From an uncultured Nitrospira sp. (GTDB taxonomy: Bacteria > Nitrospirota > Nitrospiria > Nitrospirales > Nitrospiraceae): DNA of 64,000 bases. Under the pieces are notes generated by a model. The model worked only from the letters and a program-made list of their open reading frames with translations, searched no databases and had not been told where the DNA came from. The stretch spans positions 1 to 64,000 of the forward strand of contig CAMLHQ010000002.1 in assembly GCA_946479785.1 (NCBI GenBank). Reading direction: 5' to 3'. This document shows, in pieces, positions 27,592-36,385 of this stretch. The stretch's first letter is position 1. Every line of letters starts with the position of its first letter. Position numbers and translations under genes: made by a program.

Positions 27592-28152
27592 CTAGTCGCG
27601 CTCTTCTTCCTTTTCGATTTTCTCGAGGAGTTCTTCTCTAGACTGACACTCGACACAGAGTTTCGCAAAGGGAACCGCCTCCAAGCGCCGCTCGCTGATT
27701 TCTATGCCGCACTCTGCGCAGATGCCATAGGTGCCTTCATTGAGCCTGGTGAGCGCTTCGTCGATCGCCTGCCGCCGGCGATTGCGCATTTCCATGAGAG
27801 AAATCCCCAACTCACGATCCAAATCCATGAGCGCCTGATCGCCCACATCCCGGGCAGATTCGAGCCGGCGCTGCTGGTCTTCCGTCAAGGACTGGCCGAG
27901 GCTCCCTTCGATCTCTTTGAGAATCTCCTGACGTTTGCCCAGCAACATATGTTGCAAGGCCTCCCGCCGTCGCTCTCGCGCTTCCCGTTCCTTGACGGAT
28001 TCTTTCGGCTTCGCGGCAAGCGGTGACACAGCCATACTGATCGGTTTCTCGACGACCGCGGCAGGGGCTGGTCGAGCCTTGGCCGCCGGTTTGGCAGGCG
28101 CTTTTGAATTGTTCACAGTTTTTTTCTTTCCGGGTGTTTTCGTGGTCGCCAT
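27592..28152 (-). CDS. DksA/TraR-type zinc-finger protein
   Basis: The 186-residue product has a basic Lys/Ala/Pro-rich N-terminal extension (residues 1-50), a coiled-coil pair (GDQALMDLDRELGISLMEMR) and a C-terminal C4 zinc finger (YGICAECGIEISERRLEAVP, then LCVECQ). DksA-type proteins bind the RNA polymerase secondary channel and, with ppGpp, adjust transcription. The acidic D-x-x-D/A tip typical of DksA is not clear, so it may be a relative with another role. AGAGAGGA precedes the ATG at 28152. Confidence 0.85.
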   Translation of the reverse strand: MATTKTPGKKKTVNNSKAPAKPAAKARPAPAAVVEKPISMAVSPLAAKPKESVKEREARERRREALQHMLLGKRQEILKEIEGSLGQSLTEDQQRRLESARDVGDQALMDLDRELGISLMEMRNRRRQAIDEALTRLNEGTYGICAECGIEISERRLEAVPFAKLCVECQSREELLEKIEKEEERD

Positions 28153-28259
28153 CGCGTTGTCCTCTCTTTGGGTAAACGCCGGACGGCAAAAAAGTTCGGC
28201 ATCTATAGCACGGGTGCTGAGAGTTTGACAAGGGGTTGTAGGAGGGGGGCTTGAGGCCC

Positions 28260-28784
28260 CTATGGATAGAGGATCATGGAGCGCACCGGATGGCCGGCAA
28301 GCTTCTGGCGGCCGTTCAACCCCTTCAGCTCAACCAGAAAATCAAGCCCGACGATTTCGCCGCCCAACTGTCTGACGAGGGATACCGTGGCGGCTGCCGT
28401 GCCGCCAGTAGCCAGCAGGTCATCAACGATGAGTACCCGTTCGCCCATGCTGATGGCATCCCGATGGATCGCAAGCGAGTTCGACCCATATTCGAGACTG
28501 TATTTGACTTCGAAAGAGTCTGCGGGCAATTTGCCGGGCTTGCGGACGGGAACGAACCCGGCGTTCAGCCGCTGCGCCAGCACTCCCCCATAGATAAAGC
28601 CTCGGGACTCAATCCCCACCACTTTGGAAATTCGCTGGGTCCTGTAATATGCGGTCAACTCGTCAGCGATGGCTGAAAAGGCCTTGGGATCCTTGAGTAG
28701 CGTGGTGATGTCGTAGAAGAGAATGCCCGGTTTGGGGAAGTCCGGAACTTCACGGATGAGGGATCGATACTGGGCAGCGGTCAT
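28260..28784 (-). CDS. apt: Adenine phosphoribosyltransferase
   Basis: This enzyme salvages adenine to AMP using PRPP. The 174-residue protein matches the family in size and has [20 protein letters not shown] at the start, [17 protein letters not shown], and the PRPP motif [19 protein letters not shown]. Its ATG lies 4 bp after the rpoS-like stop, so the two share a transcript. Confidence 0.95.
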   Translation of the reverse strand: MTAAQYRSLIREVPDFPKPGILFYDITTLLKDPKAFSAIADELTAYYRTQRISKVVGIESRGFIYGGVLAQRLNAGFVPVRKPGKLPADSFEVKYSLEYGSNSLAIHRDAISMGERVLIVDDLLATGGTAAATVSLVRQLGGEIVGLDFLVELKGLNGRQKLAGHPVRSMILYP

Positions 28785-28788
28785 TGGC

Positions 28789-29757
28789 TCAGAGCAAGTC
28801 CGATTGCGTCAGCGTTTTTCGTTCGATGGTGTGACGGAGGTGACCCAGCGCCGTCATTTCGATCTGGCGGACGCGCTCGCGGGTCAGTCCCATCTCGCGA
28901 CCAATTTCTTCCAGTGTTCTCGCCTCGCTCCCATCAAGTCCGAACCGCGACACAATAACAGTTTGCTCTTTCTCAGGCAACTCTTTCACCCAGGCCATCA
29001 TTTCGGTCCGCCTCATGACCCCTTCCGCCGTATCGGCAGGCGAGACGCACATCGGATCTTCGATCACGTCCCGCAGGAACGTATCGGCCCGGTCGTTGAT
29101 CGGGCTGTCCAGCGAGCAGGTGGTGCGAACGATCTGCTTGAGATCGAGCACTTCCTCCTCGGTCGTTTTCATCTTCTTCGCGACTTCTTCGGCAGTCGGT
29201 TCCCGTCCCAGTTCCTGCACCAGCCCCTCGGTTCTATTGAGATACCGATTGAGCCGCTCGACGACATGCACCGGCAAACGCACCAGCTTACCTTGGTTGA
29301 TGATGGCTCGCTCGATGTACTGCCTGATCCACCAAGATGCGTAGGTACTGAACCGGAACCCGCGCTTGTAGTTGAATTTCTCGACGGCCTTGATCAGCCC
29401 GAGATTGCCCTCTTCGACGATATCCGAAAAAGGAAACCCGCGGTGGATATAGCGCTTGCCAATGCTGATGACGAGCCGCAGATTAGATTCGATCATCTGC
29501 TGGCGCGCCTGCTCATCACCGGCCATCACGCGCTTGCCCAGTTGTTGTTCTTGCTTGAAGGTGAGAAGGGTCGAGCGGCGAATCTCTCGCAGGTAGCTCT
29601 TGAGCGTATCGAGGCCTTCAGACCGGCCCCGCGACCTCTCCTCGTCAGCGGATGCGTCCTCTCGCTCCGTGCCGTCAGCCGCATCGTCCTCATCGTGGCT
29701 GGAGAGGTGCTTCCGCGCTTCGCTCTGGTCTGAGAATTCGTCGTGTCCTCTCGCCAT
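28789..29757 (-). CDS. RpoS/RpoD-type sigma-70 family factor
   Basis: The 322-residue sigma factor has an acidic N-terminus without region 1.1. Region 2 follows ([37 protein letters not shown]), then region 3 ([20 protein letters not shown]) and a region 4 helix-turn-helix ([19 protein letters not shown]). The pattern fits RpoS-like stress sigma factors more than the housekeeping one, but the two are hard to separate by eye. It is followed at once by apt, so the promoter upstream serves both. Confidence 0.88.
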   Translation of the reverse strand: MARGHDEFSDQSEARKHLSSHDEDDAADGTEREDASADEERSRGRSEGLDTLKSYLREIRRSTLLTFKQEQQLGKRVMAGDEQARQQMIESNLRLVISIGKRYIHRGFPFSDIVEEGNLGLIKAVEKFNYKRGFRFSTYASWWIRQYIERAIINQGKLVRLPVHVVERLNRYLNRTEGLVQELGREPTAEEVAKKMKTTEEEVLDLKQIVRTTCSLDSPINDRADTFLRDVIEDPMCVSPADTAEGVMRRTEMMAWVKELPEKEQTVIVSRFGLDGSEARTLEEIGREMGLTRERVRQIEMTALGHLRHTIERKTLTQSDLL

Positions 29758-29783
29758 TCCGACCTCAGAACGTTAACGGCTCG

Positions 29784-30080
29784 CTAGTACCACACCTGAA
29801 AGCCTGTATCTCGACCCGTTGCATTTACCCATTCCACTTGGACTGCGGTCACACGTGAAGCCGGCGGGCCGATCTTGAGTTCTTCAATCAGCGACAATAT
29901 TCGGTCCTGGGGACCCTCCGCTTCCAATTCAACGCGGCCGTCATCACAATTTCTGACGCCCCCTAGGAGTCCGCGCTGCGTCGCCACACGGACGGTGAAG
30001 GCTCGATAGCCCACGCCTTGTACCCTCCCTGAAACGGAGATCCTGGCTCGAACGGCGGTGGGGTCACTCGCATCGATCAT
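29784..30080 (-). CDS. acyP: Acylphosphatase
   Basis: This small enzyme hydrolyses acylphosphates. The 98-residue protein has the substrate arginine in GRVQGVGYRAFTVRVATQRG and the catalytic asparagine in GGVRNCDDGRVELEAEG, both in standard positions. It runs 26 bp upstream of the sigma factor gene in the same direction. Confidence 0.93.
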   Translation of the reverse strand: MIDASDPTAVRARISVSGRVQGVGYRAFTVRVATQRGLLGGVRNCDDGRVELEAEGPQDRILSLIEELKIGPPASRVTAVQVEWVNATGRDTGFQVWY

Positions 30081-30213
30081 CGTTCAGCCATGCGGCATCC
30101 GATGTAACGAAGGGATACTCTCATACCTGAAGAAACGCGTCACGTGATTTGCAATTCTATGCGCAGAAATAAACCGCGTGAGGATTTTACGCGGGCAAGA
30201 TGCGTTGAGCAAC

Positions 30214-30363
30214 GAGGGGCTTTATCTGCCACCGCCAACTACATACGACCGAAGAGGCGACGTACGCACGACGTGCGGAAAATAAAACGAAAAGACAACG
30301 GAGGTTTGTATCCGGCACCGACAAGAGGGATGGCTGTCGCCGACGGCGCCGGCACGAGCAAGC
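30214..30363 (-). repeat. Copy 1 of a structured direct repeat
   Basis: This is the distal copy of a roughly 150-bp repeat (period about 170 bp). Its best-conserved core (30262-30363) is about 85% identical to the second copy. It carries a CGCAC/GTGCG hairpin with a 3-nt loop and a second stem, CCGGCACC (30312) with GGCGCCGG (30345), where the change from the other copy keeps pairing through a G-U. Orientation follows the tRNA strand. Confidence 0.7.
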
Positions 30364-30384
30364 ATAGAAAAGAAGAAGTCACTT

Positions 30385-30534
30385 GAGGGCTTATCCGCCC
30401 GCGACAATTCGAATAGATAATTAGCAGATGGTACGCACGAAGTGCGGAACATTAAAAGAAAAAACACTGGTGGTTTGTATCCGGCGCCGACAATGGAGAT
30501 GGCTAACGCCGATGAGGCGCCGGCACGAGCAAGC
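30385..30534 (-). repeat. Copy 2 of the structured direct repeat
   Basis: This copy ends 7 bp from the tRNA-Pro gene. Its core at 30431-30534 has a perfect 8-bp stem, CCGGCGCC (30481-30488) with GGCGCCGG (30516-30523). On the minus strand a T-rich tract follows, then the hairpin CGCACTTCGTGCG. The form suggests an RNA structure at or after the tRNA transcript. Confidence 0.72.
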
Positions 30535-30540
30535 TTGGTT

Positions 30541-30617
30541 TGGTCGGGGCGAAAGGATTTGAACCTTCGACCCCTGCGTCCCGAACGCAGTGCGCTACCG
30601 GGCTGCGCTACGCCCCG
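30541..30617 (-). tRNA. tRNA-Pro (CGG anticodon)
   Basis: On the minus strand the acceptor stem CGGGGCG pairs with CGCCCCG, followed by A and an encoded CCA. The D arm is GCGCAGCCCGGTAGCGC, the anticodon stem-loop is CTGCG-TTCGGGA-CGCAG with anticodon CGG, and the T arm contains GGTTCAAATCC. It lies 37 bp downstream of alanine dehydrogenase in the same direction. Confidence 0.97.
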
Positions 30618-30654
30618 ACCTGGTCTGCCTCTCACGAAGCGAGGGGCGATTGTC

Positions 30655-31758
30655 TTACATCAGAGGGTCGAAACGCAAGCCGTGGGCATCCGCCACTCCC
30701 CGGCAGGTGACTTTCCCCTGGAAAAGATTTACGCCTTTGGCCAACCCTGCATCCACATGCACAGCAGCGTCCACACCGGACGAAGCCAATTTTAGCAAAT
30801 ACGGCAACGTGACGTTGGTCAAGGCTTGGGTCGAGGTGCGAGGGACGATCCCCGGCATATTGGCGACACAATAATGCACTACGCCATCCACTATATAGAC
30901 GGGATCGGAATGGGTCGTCGGCCTCGTCGTCTCGATACATCCGCCCTGATCGACCGCCACATCGACAATGACGGAACCTGGCTTCATCTTCGCGACCAGC
31001 GCGCGTGATACCAGTTTCGGCGTACGAGCACCCGGCACCAACACTGCACCAATCAGCAGGTCCGCTCCAACCACGGATTCCTCGATCGCAGCCTGCGTGG
31101 ACGCGCGAGTCACAATGCGACCTTGATATACGTCGTCGAGATGTCTCAACCGTTCGATGTCGAGATTGATGACCGTCACCTGGGCTCCCATGCCGACGGC
31201 AATGCGTGTCGCGGCGCTGCCGACCACGCCAGCCCCAAGTACCACCACCTTTGCCGGCTCGACGCCAGGCACGCCGGCCAATAACAGCCCACGCCCACCT
31301 TGGGTCTTCTCCAAATATCTCGCGCCGACTTGCACAGACATACGTCCCGCGATTTCGCTCATCGGCTTGAGCATTGGGAGCGTGCCGTCCTTGGCCTCAA
31401 TCGTTTCATACGCGATGGCTGTGACCTTGGCCTCCAACAGCGCCTTGGTGAGTTCCGGTAATGAGGCCAAATGCAGATAGGTAAACAATATCTGACCCGG
31501 GCGAAAGAGCGGACATTCGGAGAGCTGCGGTTCCTTGACCTTCACGATGATCGACGCCTGACGAAAGAGCTGTTCTTTCGACGCGGCGATCTGGGCTCCC
31601 GATTGTCGATACTCCTCATCGGAATAGCCGCTGCCGATACCAGCCGAAGTTTCAACGAATACCTCCTGACCGGCCTGGACCAGGGCGCGCACCCCTTCCG
31701 GCGTGACACTGACCCGATACTCATGGTCTTTGATCTCTTTGGGAACTCCGATCATCAT
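30655..31758 (-). CDS. ald: Alanine dehydrogenase
   Basis: This enzyme interconverts L-alanine with pyruvate and ammonia using NAD. The 367-residue protein fits the family in length and has [20 protein letters not shown] at the start, the substrate lysine in IIVKVKEPQ, the nucleotide fold [20 protein letters not shown], and [16 protein letters not shown] with the catalytic Asp. It could supply or drain ammonia in this organism. The GAAAGGGG site precedes the start. Confidence 0.96.
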   Translation of the reverse strand: MMIGVPKEIKDHEYRVSVTPEGVRALVQAGQEVFVETSAGIGSGYSDEEYRQSGAQIAASKEQLFRQASIIVKVKEPQLSECPLFRPGQILFTYLHLASLPELTKALLEAKVTAIAYETIEAKDGTLPMLKPMSEIAGRMSVQVGARYLEKTQGGRGLLLAGVPGVEPAKVVVLGAGVVGSAATRIAVGMGAQVTVINLDIERLRHLDDVYQGRIVTRASTQAAIEESVVGADLLIGAVLVPGARTPKLVSRALVAKMKPGSVIVDVAVDQGGCIETTRPTTHSDPVYIVDGVVHYCVANMPGIVPRTSTQALTNVTLPYLLKLASSGVDAAVHVDAGLAKGVNLFQGKVTCRGVADAHGLRFDPLM

Positions 31759-31929
31759 GTGGCTACCCCTTTCACCTTGATGCGCTGCTTACGTCCATTG
31801 TATCGACCAAAGAGCCGAAAGAGAACCACCTTCCCTAGAACGAGCCGAACATCGCTCTGTGGACAGTGTTCCGAACGCTGGTGTAAGATTTGCCGCGTAC
31901 TGAGAAGTGATCATGCCAGAGGAGGAATC

Positions 31930-32310
31930 ATGGATGCATCGGGATCTTGTAATGCCTGCGGAGCCGCCGGAACTGCGCTCATGAAACTGTCGCTCGGAAA
32001 AGACTTCTTCGGCCGAGCCTACGATCGGCTCTCTCCCTCTACCGACCAAAGTCCCAAATGGTATTGCGAGCAGTGCTCGATGCAGAAGAATCTTCAGCGT
32101 GACTTCCGCGACATCCGGGCCGAGTTCGACAAACTCGCTGCCGGACAGGGCTCAGAGCTCTCGAAAGCCGAAACGTTCCAACGGGCCGCCATCCGGCTGC
32201 GTGAAATCGCGGCCATCCTCGGCAGTATCGCAGGGCACTCGCCGTTTCTCGCTGCTCCAGACGTGACACAACTGATTGAACGCTTTCAGACCACGACCAT
32301 GCAAGCCTAA
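31930..32310 (+). CDS. Small protein with two CxxC pairs
   Basis: The 126-residue product has CNAC at residues 7-10 and CEQC near residue 48, a spacing that can bind zinc or a metal cluster. The rest is helical (LQRDFRDIRAEFDKLAAGQG, FQRAAIRLREIAAILGS). No family is recognised. The ATG at 31930 has GAGGA upstream. It heads a compact set of four plus-strand genes with Fe-S proteins, so a redox or cluster-related role is likely but unproven. Confidence 0.72.
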   Translation: MDASGSCNACGAAGTALMKLSLGKDFFGRAYDRLSPSTDQSPKWYCEQCSMQKNLQRDFRDIRAEFDKLAAGQGSELSKAETFQRAAIRLREIAAILGSIAGHSPFLAAPDVTQLIERFQTTTMQA

Positions 32311-32327
32311 GAAAACAGGAACCACCA

Positions 32328-32678
32328 TTGCCGCCGTTCCAACGCCATATTTTCGTCTGTACAAACGAACGCAGCCCCGACGACCCGCGGGGGAGCTGCT
32401 CCAAATTGGGCTCTGAAGCCCTGCATGCGCATTTCAAGCAGGAAGCCAAGCGTCTCAACTTGAAGGATATCGTGCGCGCCAACAAGGCTGGCTGTCTCGA
32501 TCATTGTGCACAAGGACCTAGTGTGGTGATCTACCCGGAAGGCGTGTGGTACAGCGTAAAATCCGCCTTCGACGTCACCGAAATTATGGAACGCCACATC
32601 ATCAAGGGCGAAGTCGTGACCCGCTTGCTCATGCCGGACCACCCGGTTCCGACCAAACTCCCTCCGCTGACTTCATAG
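32328..32678 (+). CDS. Thioredoxin-like [2Fe-2S] ferredoxin
   Basis: The 116-residue protein has the pattern of the 2Fe-2S ferredoxins with a thioredoxin fold: HIFVCTNERSPDDPRGSCSK (Cys-x12-Cys), then ANKAGCLDHCAQGPSVVIYP (Cys-x3-Cys). Four cysteines are in place. Such proteins pass electrons; partner unknown. The start is TTG with AGGA 8 nt upstream. It is 17 bp after the CxxC protein and 6 bp before the next gene. Confidence 0.88.
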   Translation: MPPFQRHIFVCTNERSPDDPRGSCSKLGSEALHAHFKQEAKRLNLKDIVRANKAGCLDHCAQGPSVVIYPEGVWYSVKSAFDVTEIMERHIIKGEVVTRLLMPDHPVPTKLPPLTS

Positions 32679-32684
32679 GATCAG

Positions 32685-33098
32685 ATGGCCACGGAAGACA
32701 AATGGAAGGCCAATCTGGAGAAGGTGGCCTTCATGAAACAATTCCCAGGATTGTTGGAAACCTGGGAGGCCTTGAAGGGGAAAACCATCGAAGCCGTGAT
32801 TCCCCTTAAGAGTAAACAAGGCTCCGCGGCCATCATCTGTAGCGACGGAACATTTACCGTGGCTCCCCCGATGATGATAGAGCCCTACGAGTTAGGCGAA
32901 ACGTTGGCAGCCGGCCGCTCGTTCCTCGAACACAAGCATCAACAGGCCTATGTGGAGTATGATCGGCTGGCAAAGAACGATAAGGACGCGCTGAAGACGG
33001 CGCGGCTCGAAAAGATTATCGGGGCCATCGAAAACAACCTGGAACAGATTCCCGAGTTGAAAGAGCGATTGAAAGCCCTCGTGAAGGACTGGAAGTGA
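32685..33098 (+). CDS. Conserved hypothetical protein in Fe-S cluster
   Basis: The 137-residue product has no cysteine pairs beyond one Cys. It shows a helical N-terminus (LEKVAFMKQFPGLLETWEAL), a short strand part (AAIICSDGTFTVAPPMMIEP) and a long C-terminal helix (LEKIIGAIENNLEQIPELKE). I do not recognise the family. Its GTGA end overlaps the start of the 4Fe-4S protein gene, so both are produced together. Confidence 0.78.
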   Translation: MATEDKWKANLEKVAFMKQFPGLLETWEALKGKTIEAVIPLKSKQGSAAIICSDGTFTVAPPMMIEPYELGETLAAGRSFLEHKHQQAYVEYDRLAKNDKDALKTARLEKIIGAIENNLEQIPELKERLKALVKDWK

Positions 33099-33394
33099 GC
33101 AGCATTCCGAAAAAGAATATGTTCGAGATCTTCTCGCAAGGTCTCTTTGAAGGAGTCAAACCCATGATGGTCATTCGCGATCACCTCGTCCGTCATCCGG
33201 ACCGTTGCACCCACAAGGGCATCTGTATTCCCATCTGCCCTACGAGCGCCTGGCTGTCGACACCCCCGTACAAGTTCGATCCGTCCCGCTGTCTGGAAAG
33301 CTGCCGGCTTTGCCTGGACGCCTGTCCCTCGCAGGCGATCTTCGGTGTGTTTAAAAAAGGGGATAAGTTGCTGGAACCCCAGCCGAAGAAATAG
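33095..33394 (+). CDS. 4Fe-4S ferredoxin-type protein
   Basis: The 99-residue product has cysteines in RCTHKGICIPICPTSAW and RCLESCRLCLDACPSQAIFG. The second group matches C-x2-C-x2-C-x3-CP-like ferredoxin binding; the first is less regular (C-x5-C-x3-CP). At least one and perhaps two clusters are bound. It starts at a GTG that overlaps the stop of the previous gene. The cluster ends with a strong hairpin at 33482. Confidence 0.85.
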   Translation: MSSIPKKNMFEIFSQGLFEGVKPMMVIRDHLVRHPDRCTHKGICIPICPTSAWLSTPPYKFDPSRCLESCRLCLDACPSQAIFGVFKKGDKLLEPQPKK

Positions 33395-33481
33395 GCGCAG
33401 GCTGCAGGAACTAGCTTCCCTTCCCCGCTCGACTTGACCGCGCTGTCTCTCGTCCGCCTTTAATAAAACCAAAATCTAGGT

Positions 33482-33517
33482 CCTTCTGACAGCAGGCCGT
33501 GGCCCGCTGTCAGAAGG
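33482..33517. terminator. Bidirectional hairpin between the Fe-S cluster and the DUF4382 gene
   Basis: A perfect 12-bp stem (CCTTCTGACAGC with GCTGTCAGAAGG) extends with an inner GGCC/GGCC pair. It lies between convergent genes. On the minus strand a T-rich stretch follows, so it most clearly terminates the DUF4382 gene, but it can also stop the plus-strand cluster. Confidence 0.75.
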
Positions 33518-33524
33518 CACTGGC

Positions 33525-34790
33525 TCACGGAGTCAAAGTGAAGTTCTGAGTTTGGTTGGCAACAATCGTAATGTCCTTTGCTGAAGGCGATGGGGTCTGG
33601 GTTGTGTAAGCAGTCGTGGGGGTCTGGGCGGAACTCTGGACGGTATACATTTTTGCAACCGCAGATTGCGCGGCAGCGGTCGGTGTGATGGGCGGTGGGA
33701 TGGCGCTGTACGAAGCGAGCGCGGGCGCTCCAGTGGGCAGCGTCATACTGTATCCATAGTCACCAATTGGGAGAGCAGCGTCCAAAACAGCGGCGACTAC
33801 CGATTTCACGGTCACCGTTGGCCCACCAGAAAGCGACTGCTTCGCGGCAACAATGACGGTGCCATCGTCGTCCGCCGGGTTCAACGTCACCGTGCCAGTA
33901 ATCGACTGGGTCGAGGAATTCGCTAACGAAAATGAGGTGCCGCTAGTGCTTATTGGTGTGACGCTAGTGTCATTCGGAACCGGTACTCCAGAAATGACTG
34001 CCGTCGCATGACTGTCTGCGGTGATCACGACATCGTAGTTTCCCGGCGCGAGATGGGCAAGAAAGAATTCGCCGGTCTGCGTGTTCAGCATCGTCGCACG
34101 AACGATATTCCCGCTCTGCTGGGCCGAGACTATGACATTGGGCAGGGTCTTATCGACAAAACCGTTGATACCGTTCAGTACAGTCGGAATGACTTTGATC
34201 ACAGGCTTCAGTATGTACTTGCCGTTCCCAGTCTTCACAATGGAGTGGCACGCATCAAAATCGAGCAGCAGATCGACTCGTTGCCCGGAATCCACTGTGA
34301 ACTGGTGGATCAATTTAATCCCCGATTGAATCGCACTGGGGGTATCAAGCGCGATCTCTCCGGGGATGCCCGACAGGACAACCGAATTGGCCAATGACTG
34401 ACCAGTGTTACGGTCCAAGACCAGTCGCAGTTGCGTGTAATGGCCTGCCGCCAACGGTGCTTGGCCAAGCGTTAAGAGAGCGAAATTCGGTTGCGTTGGA
34501 TCGTTGAGATCGAGCAGATTGATTTTCCGTGAGGGGTTGAGCGTGATCTCAGTCCAGCCAGGGGTATTGTCGTCCGCAGTGTCGCTTTGATGTATCCGCA
34601 CCTTGCTGACGGTGACATTCACTGCGTCGAACCCACAAGCCGGCGCATCGGTTAACGAAACACTGACCGCACCGGGCTGTCCGCTCATCCCGCCACCGCC
34701 CCCGCCGCTTCCACAAGCGGTCGCAAATGCCAGCATCACGAATGCCAGACAAGACAGAATCCGCCGAGGACGAACTTCTTTATTTTTCAT
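33525..34790 (-). CDS. DUF4382-type lipoprotein
   Basis: The 421-residue product has a lipoprotein signal (LSCLAFVMLAFATAC) and a Gly-rich linker. The N-terminal domain matches DUF4382 (VSVSLTDAPACGFDAVNVTV, KINLLDLNDPTQPNFALL, YTQLRLVLDRNTG, KLIHQFTVDSGQRVDLLLDF). After residue 205 there are carboxypeptidase-regulatory-like strand repeats (GEFFLAHLAPGNYDVVIT). Such proteins are surface-exposed and of unknown role; the folds suggest binding to glycans or surfaces. The ATG at 34790 is preceded by GGTGG. Confidence 0.85.
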   Translation of the reverse strand: MKNKEVRPRRILSCLAFVMLAFATACGSGGGGGGMSGQPGAVSVSLTDAPACGFDAVNVTVSKVRIHQSDTADDNTPGWTEITLNPSRKINLLDLNDPTQPNFALLTLGQAPLAAGHYTQLRLVLDRNTGQSLANSVVLSGIPGEIALDTPSAIQSGIKLIHQFTVDSGQRVDLLLDFDACHSIVKTGNGKYILKPVIKVIPTVLNGINGFVDKTLPNVIVSAQQSGNIVRATMLNTQTGEFFLAHLAPGNYDVVITADSHATAVISGVPVPNDTSVTPISTSGTSFSLANSSTQSITGTVTLNPADDDGTVIVAAKQSLSGGPTVTVKSVVAAVLDAALPIGDYGYSMTLPTGAPALASYSAIPPPITPTAAAQSAVAKMYTVQSSAQTPTTAYTTQTPSPSAKDITIVANQTQNFTLTP

Positions 34791-35312
34791 ATGTCACCAC
34801 CTGTTGATGTTATGACTGCTTAAGTCCCAAGACGACCGCTTGATCGGATGAGGCTTCTACGATCGAGCAAGTTTCATGCTATATCACTCACTTCTCGGCT
34901 AATCGCTCGAGCAAAACTGCCCTTTAGCTTGACTCTCTTGCCCGTTTTTTTAAACCGCCTGGCAGAACAAGTGGTTATGGCCGCTGATCGGCATCCCTCA
35001 TCGATTGTACTCATCTGCTACTCCGACCTTTATTTACAATTCCACTTTCGTAGGTGTAACCATGCATGCGCCTGCATACAGATCAGTTTCCTAGGGTTAA
35101 CCCTAGTCGACTTCCAAACCCGGAGCCGAAGGCCCCGAATATTTCTGCACGAGCGGAAGCCTTGGATGCAGCTCTTATGGAGCCGCGACCTAGGCTGATG
35201 TGGTGACAAAGGATGCTTCGAGCAGCTCGCAGCTAAAGCCGGGGTGATGATACCGAGTTTGGCGTGGCGATACTGAAGGACGTCTAAAGAAGTTTATCCG
35301 GTCTCAGCGGTC
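34791..35312. other. 522-bp intergenic region with one palindrome
   Basis: No convincing gene is present; a 116-codon plus-strand frame (34848-35198) has no ribosome site or motif. The region holds the promoter of the DUF4382 gene on the minus strand and a perfect 16-bp palindrome at 35091. The A/T content is higher than in the neighbours. Confidence 0.55.
35091..35106. promoter_or_regulatory. Perfect 16-bp palindrome CTAGGGTTAACCCTAG
   Basis: Both 8-bp halves are exact reverse complements with no spacer. Position in an intergenic region suits a regulator site, but it lies 300 bp from the nearest start, and no regulator gene is adjacent. The role is inferred from symmetry. Confidence 0.3.
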
Positions 35313-36353
35313 TCAATTGAGCTGTTTACGCAGCCGGCCCCAATAAGCCGTGCCGATATAACCGCAGGCTCCCGTGAAAGTCGTGAGCGCCATGATTTGA
35401 TAGACCTTGCCCCGGGTAATCTTAACCTTCACGGTAGGATCGAGGAGGTAGGGCGACGATAAAACCAGTTTGAGGGATTCGCCTGCGGAAAGAATCGGCC
35501 ACATACAGGAGAGACGCAACCTGGTTTCATGGCGCGGGATCGCCATCGTGTAGAGCCAGCCCTGATCGAGATGCTCGACAGCAGTATGTACCAGACGAAC
35601 TAGCACAGGCCTGAAGCGCTGGAGATTGCGTGCTTCGAGCAAATCGCGAGGCTTCAATCCAGCCTCGGCCAGCATCGGTTCGGGCACATAACAACGTCCA
35701 CGCTGGAGATCGTGCGCAATGTCTTTCACGACATTCGTCAATTGCAGCCCTTTCCCGAAACGCACTCCAACCTCGGCCATGTGACGGACATCCCACGAGG
35801 CAAGCGCACGCCGGTGGGCGCACATCAAATCCGTCCAGAACTCTCCGACACAGCCGGCGACGTAATAGATGTAACGATCCAGGTCGCTCACTGTCTTCAG
35901 CGCAGCGAGACCGTCAGGCGACGTTCCTGGAAAGACTATCAGATCCATTTCCATCCCCTGCATGAGCGTCGTCATCAGCCGCTGGACGCGACGGCGATCG
36001 TCAGGGGAAAAACTTTGCAGGACCTTGAAGCAATCCTCCAATCGTCCGAGCAATTGGCGCTCGGCAGAATCTTGCTGCAATGGCCCAATGGCCTGCTGAA
36101 GATCCCGTACTTGCGTCCAAGAAATCTGGTCGCTCACGAATTGCGTCCTGAGTTGATTGAGATAGTCGAAACGGCGCGGACGGTCGATTAATTCCGTATC
36201 GGCGATGGTATCGGCCGCACGCGCAAAGAGATATGCGAGACCGACTTGATCGCGCACATCCGCCGGCACGACGGCCAACGTCGTATAGAACAGACGGGAG
36301 ACTCGCTTGAGGAGATCACGGAGGAGTGCTGGCTTCGAAACATCCGTACTCGT
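35313..36353 (-). CDS. Squalene/phytoene synthase family protein
   Basis: The enzyme condenses two prenyl diphosphates (head to head) to make squalene or phytoene-type products. Conserved parts are RLFYTTLAVVPADVRDQVGL, the first Asp-rich motif ARAADTIADT, and the second NVVKDIAHDLQRGRCYVP. A hydrophobic C-terminal end (MALTTFTGACGYIGTAYW) suggests membrane contact. The conserved SRLFYTTL block lies upstream of the only TTG start at 36278. No ATG, GTG or TTG exists upstream in frame before the stop at 36417. AAAGGTG 5 nt before an ACG at 36353 marks that codon as the likely start. Confidence 0.8.
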   Translation of the reverse strand, partial: TSTDVSKPALLRDLLKRVSRLFYTTLAVVPADVRDQVGLAYLFARAADTIADTELIDRPRRFDYLNQLRTQFVSDQISWTQVRDLQQAIGPLQQDSAERQLLGRLEDCFKVLQSFSPDDRRRVQRLMTTLMQGMEMDLIVFPGTSPDGLAALKTVSDLDRYIYYVAGCVGEFWTDLMCAHRRALASWDVRHMAEVGVRFGKGLQLTNVVKDIAHDLQRGRCYVPEPMLAEAGLKPRDLLEARNLQRFRPVLVRLVHTAVEHLDQGWLYTMAIPRHETRLRLSCMWPILSAGESLKLVLSSPYLLDPTVKVKITRGKVYQIMALTTFTGACGYIGTAYWGRLRKQLN

Positions 36354-36385
36354 AGCGGCACCTTTAGATGTGAACGGCCGGCAGG

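Larger units (their letters stand above)
30081..30540. other. 460-bp non-coding region beside tRNA-Pro
   Basis: A minus-strand frame spans part of this stretch but also runs through the tRNA gene, so it is not a protein. The region is dominated by a two-copy direct repeat with conserved hairpins, listed separately. Confidence 0.7.

Noticed and set aside
28244..28260. Short GGGGC/GCCCC hairpin after apt
   Set aside because: The 5-bp stem is followed by C-rich DNA instead of a T tract, too weak to call.
30222..30635. A 137-codon minus-strand frame over the repeat region
   Set aside because: It runs through the whole tRNA-Pro gene and consists largely of translated repeat copies, so it is a chance frame.
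34848..35198. A 116-codon plus-strand frame in the 522-bp gap
   Set aside because: It has no ribosome site, no motif and an amino-acid make-up unlike the neighbours; the palindrome also lies inside it.
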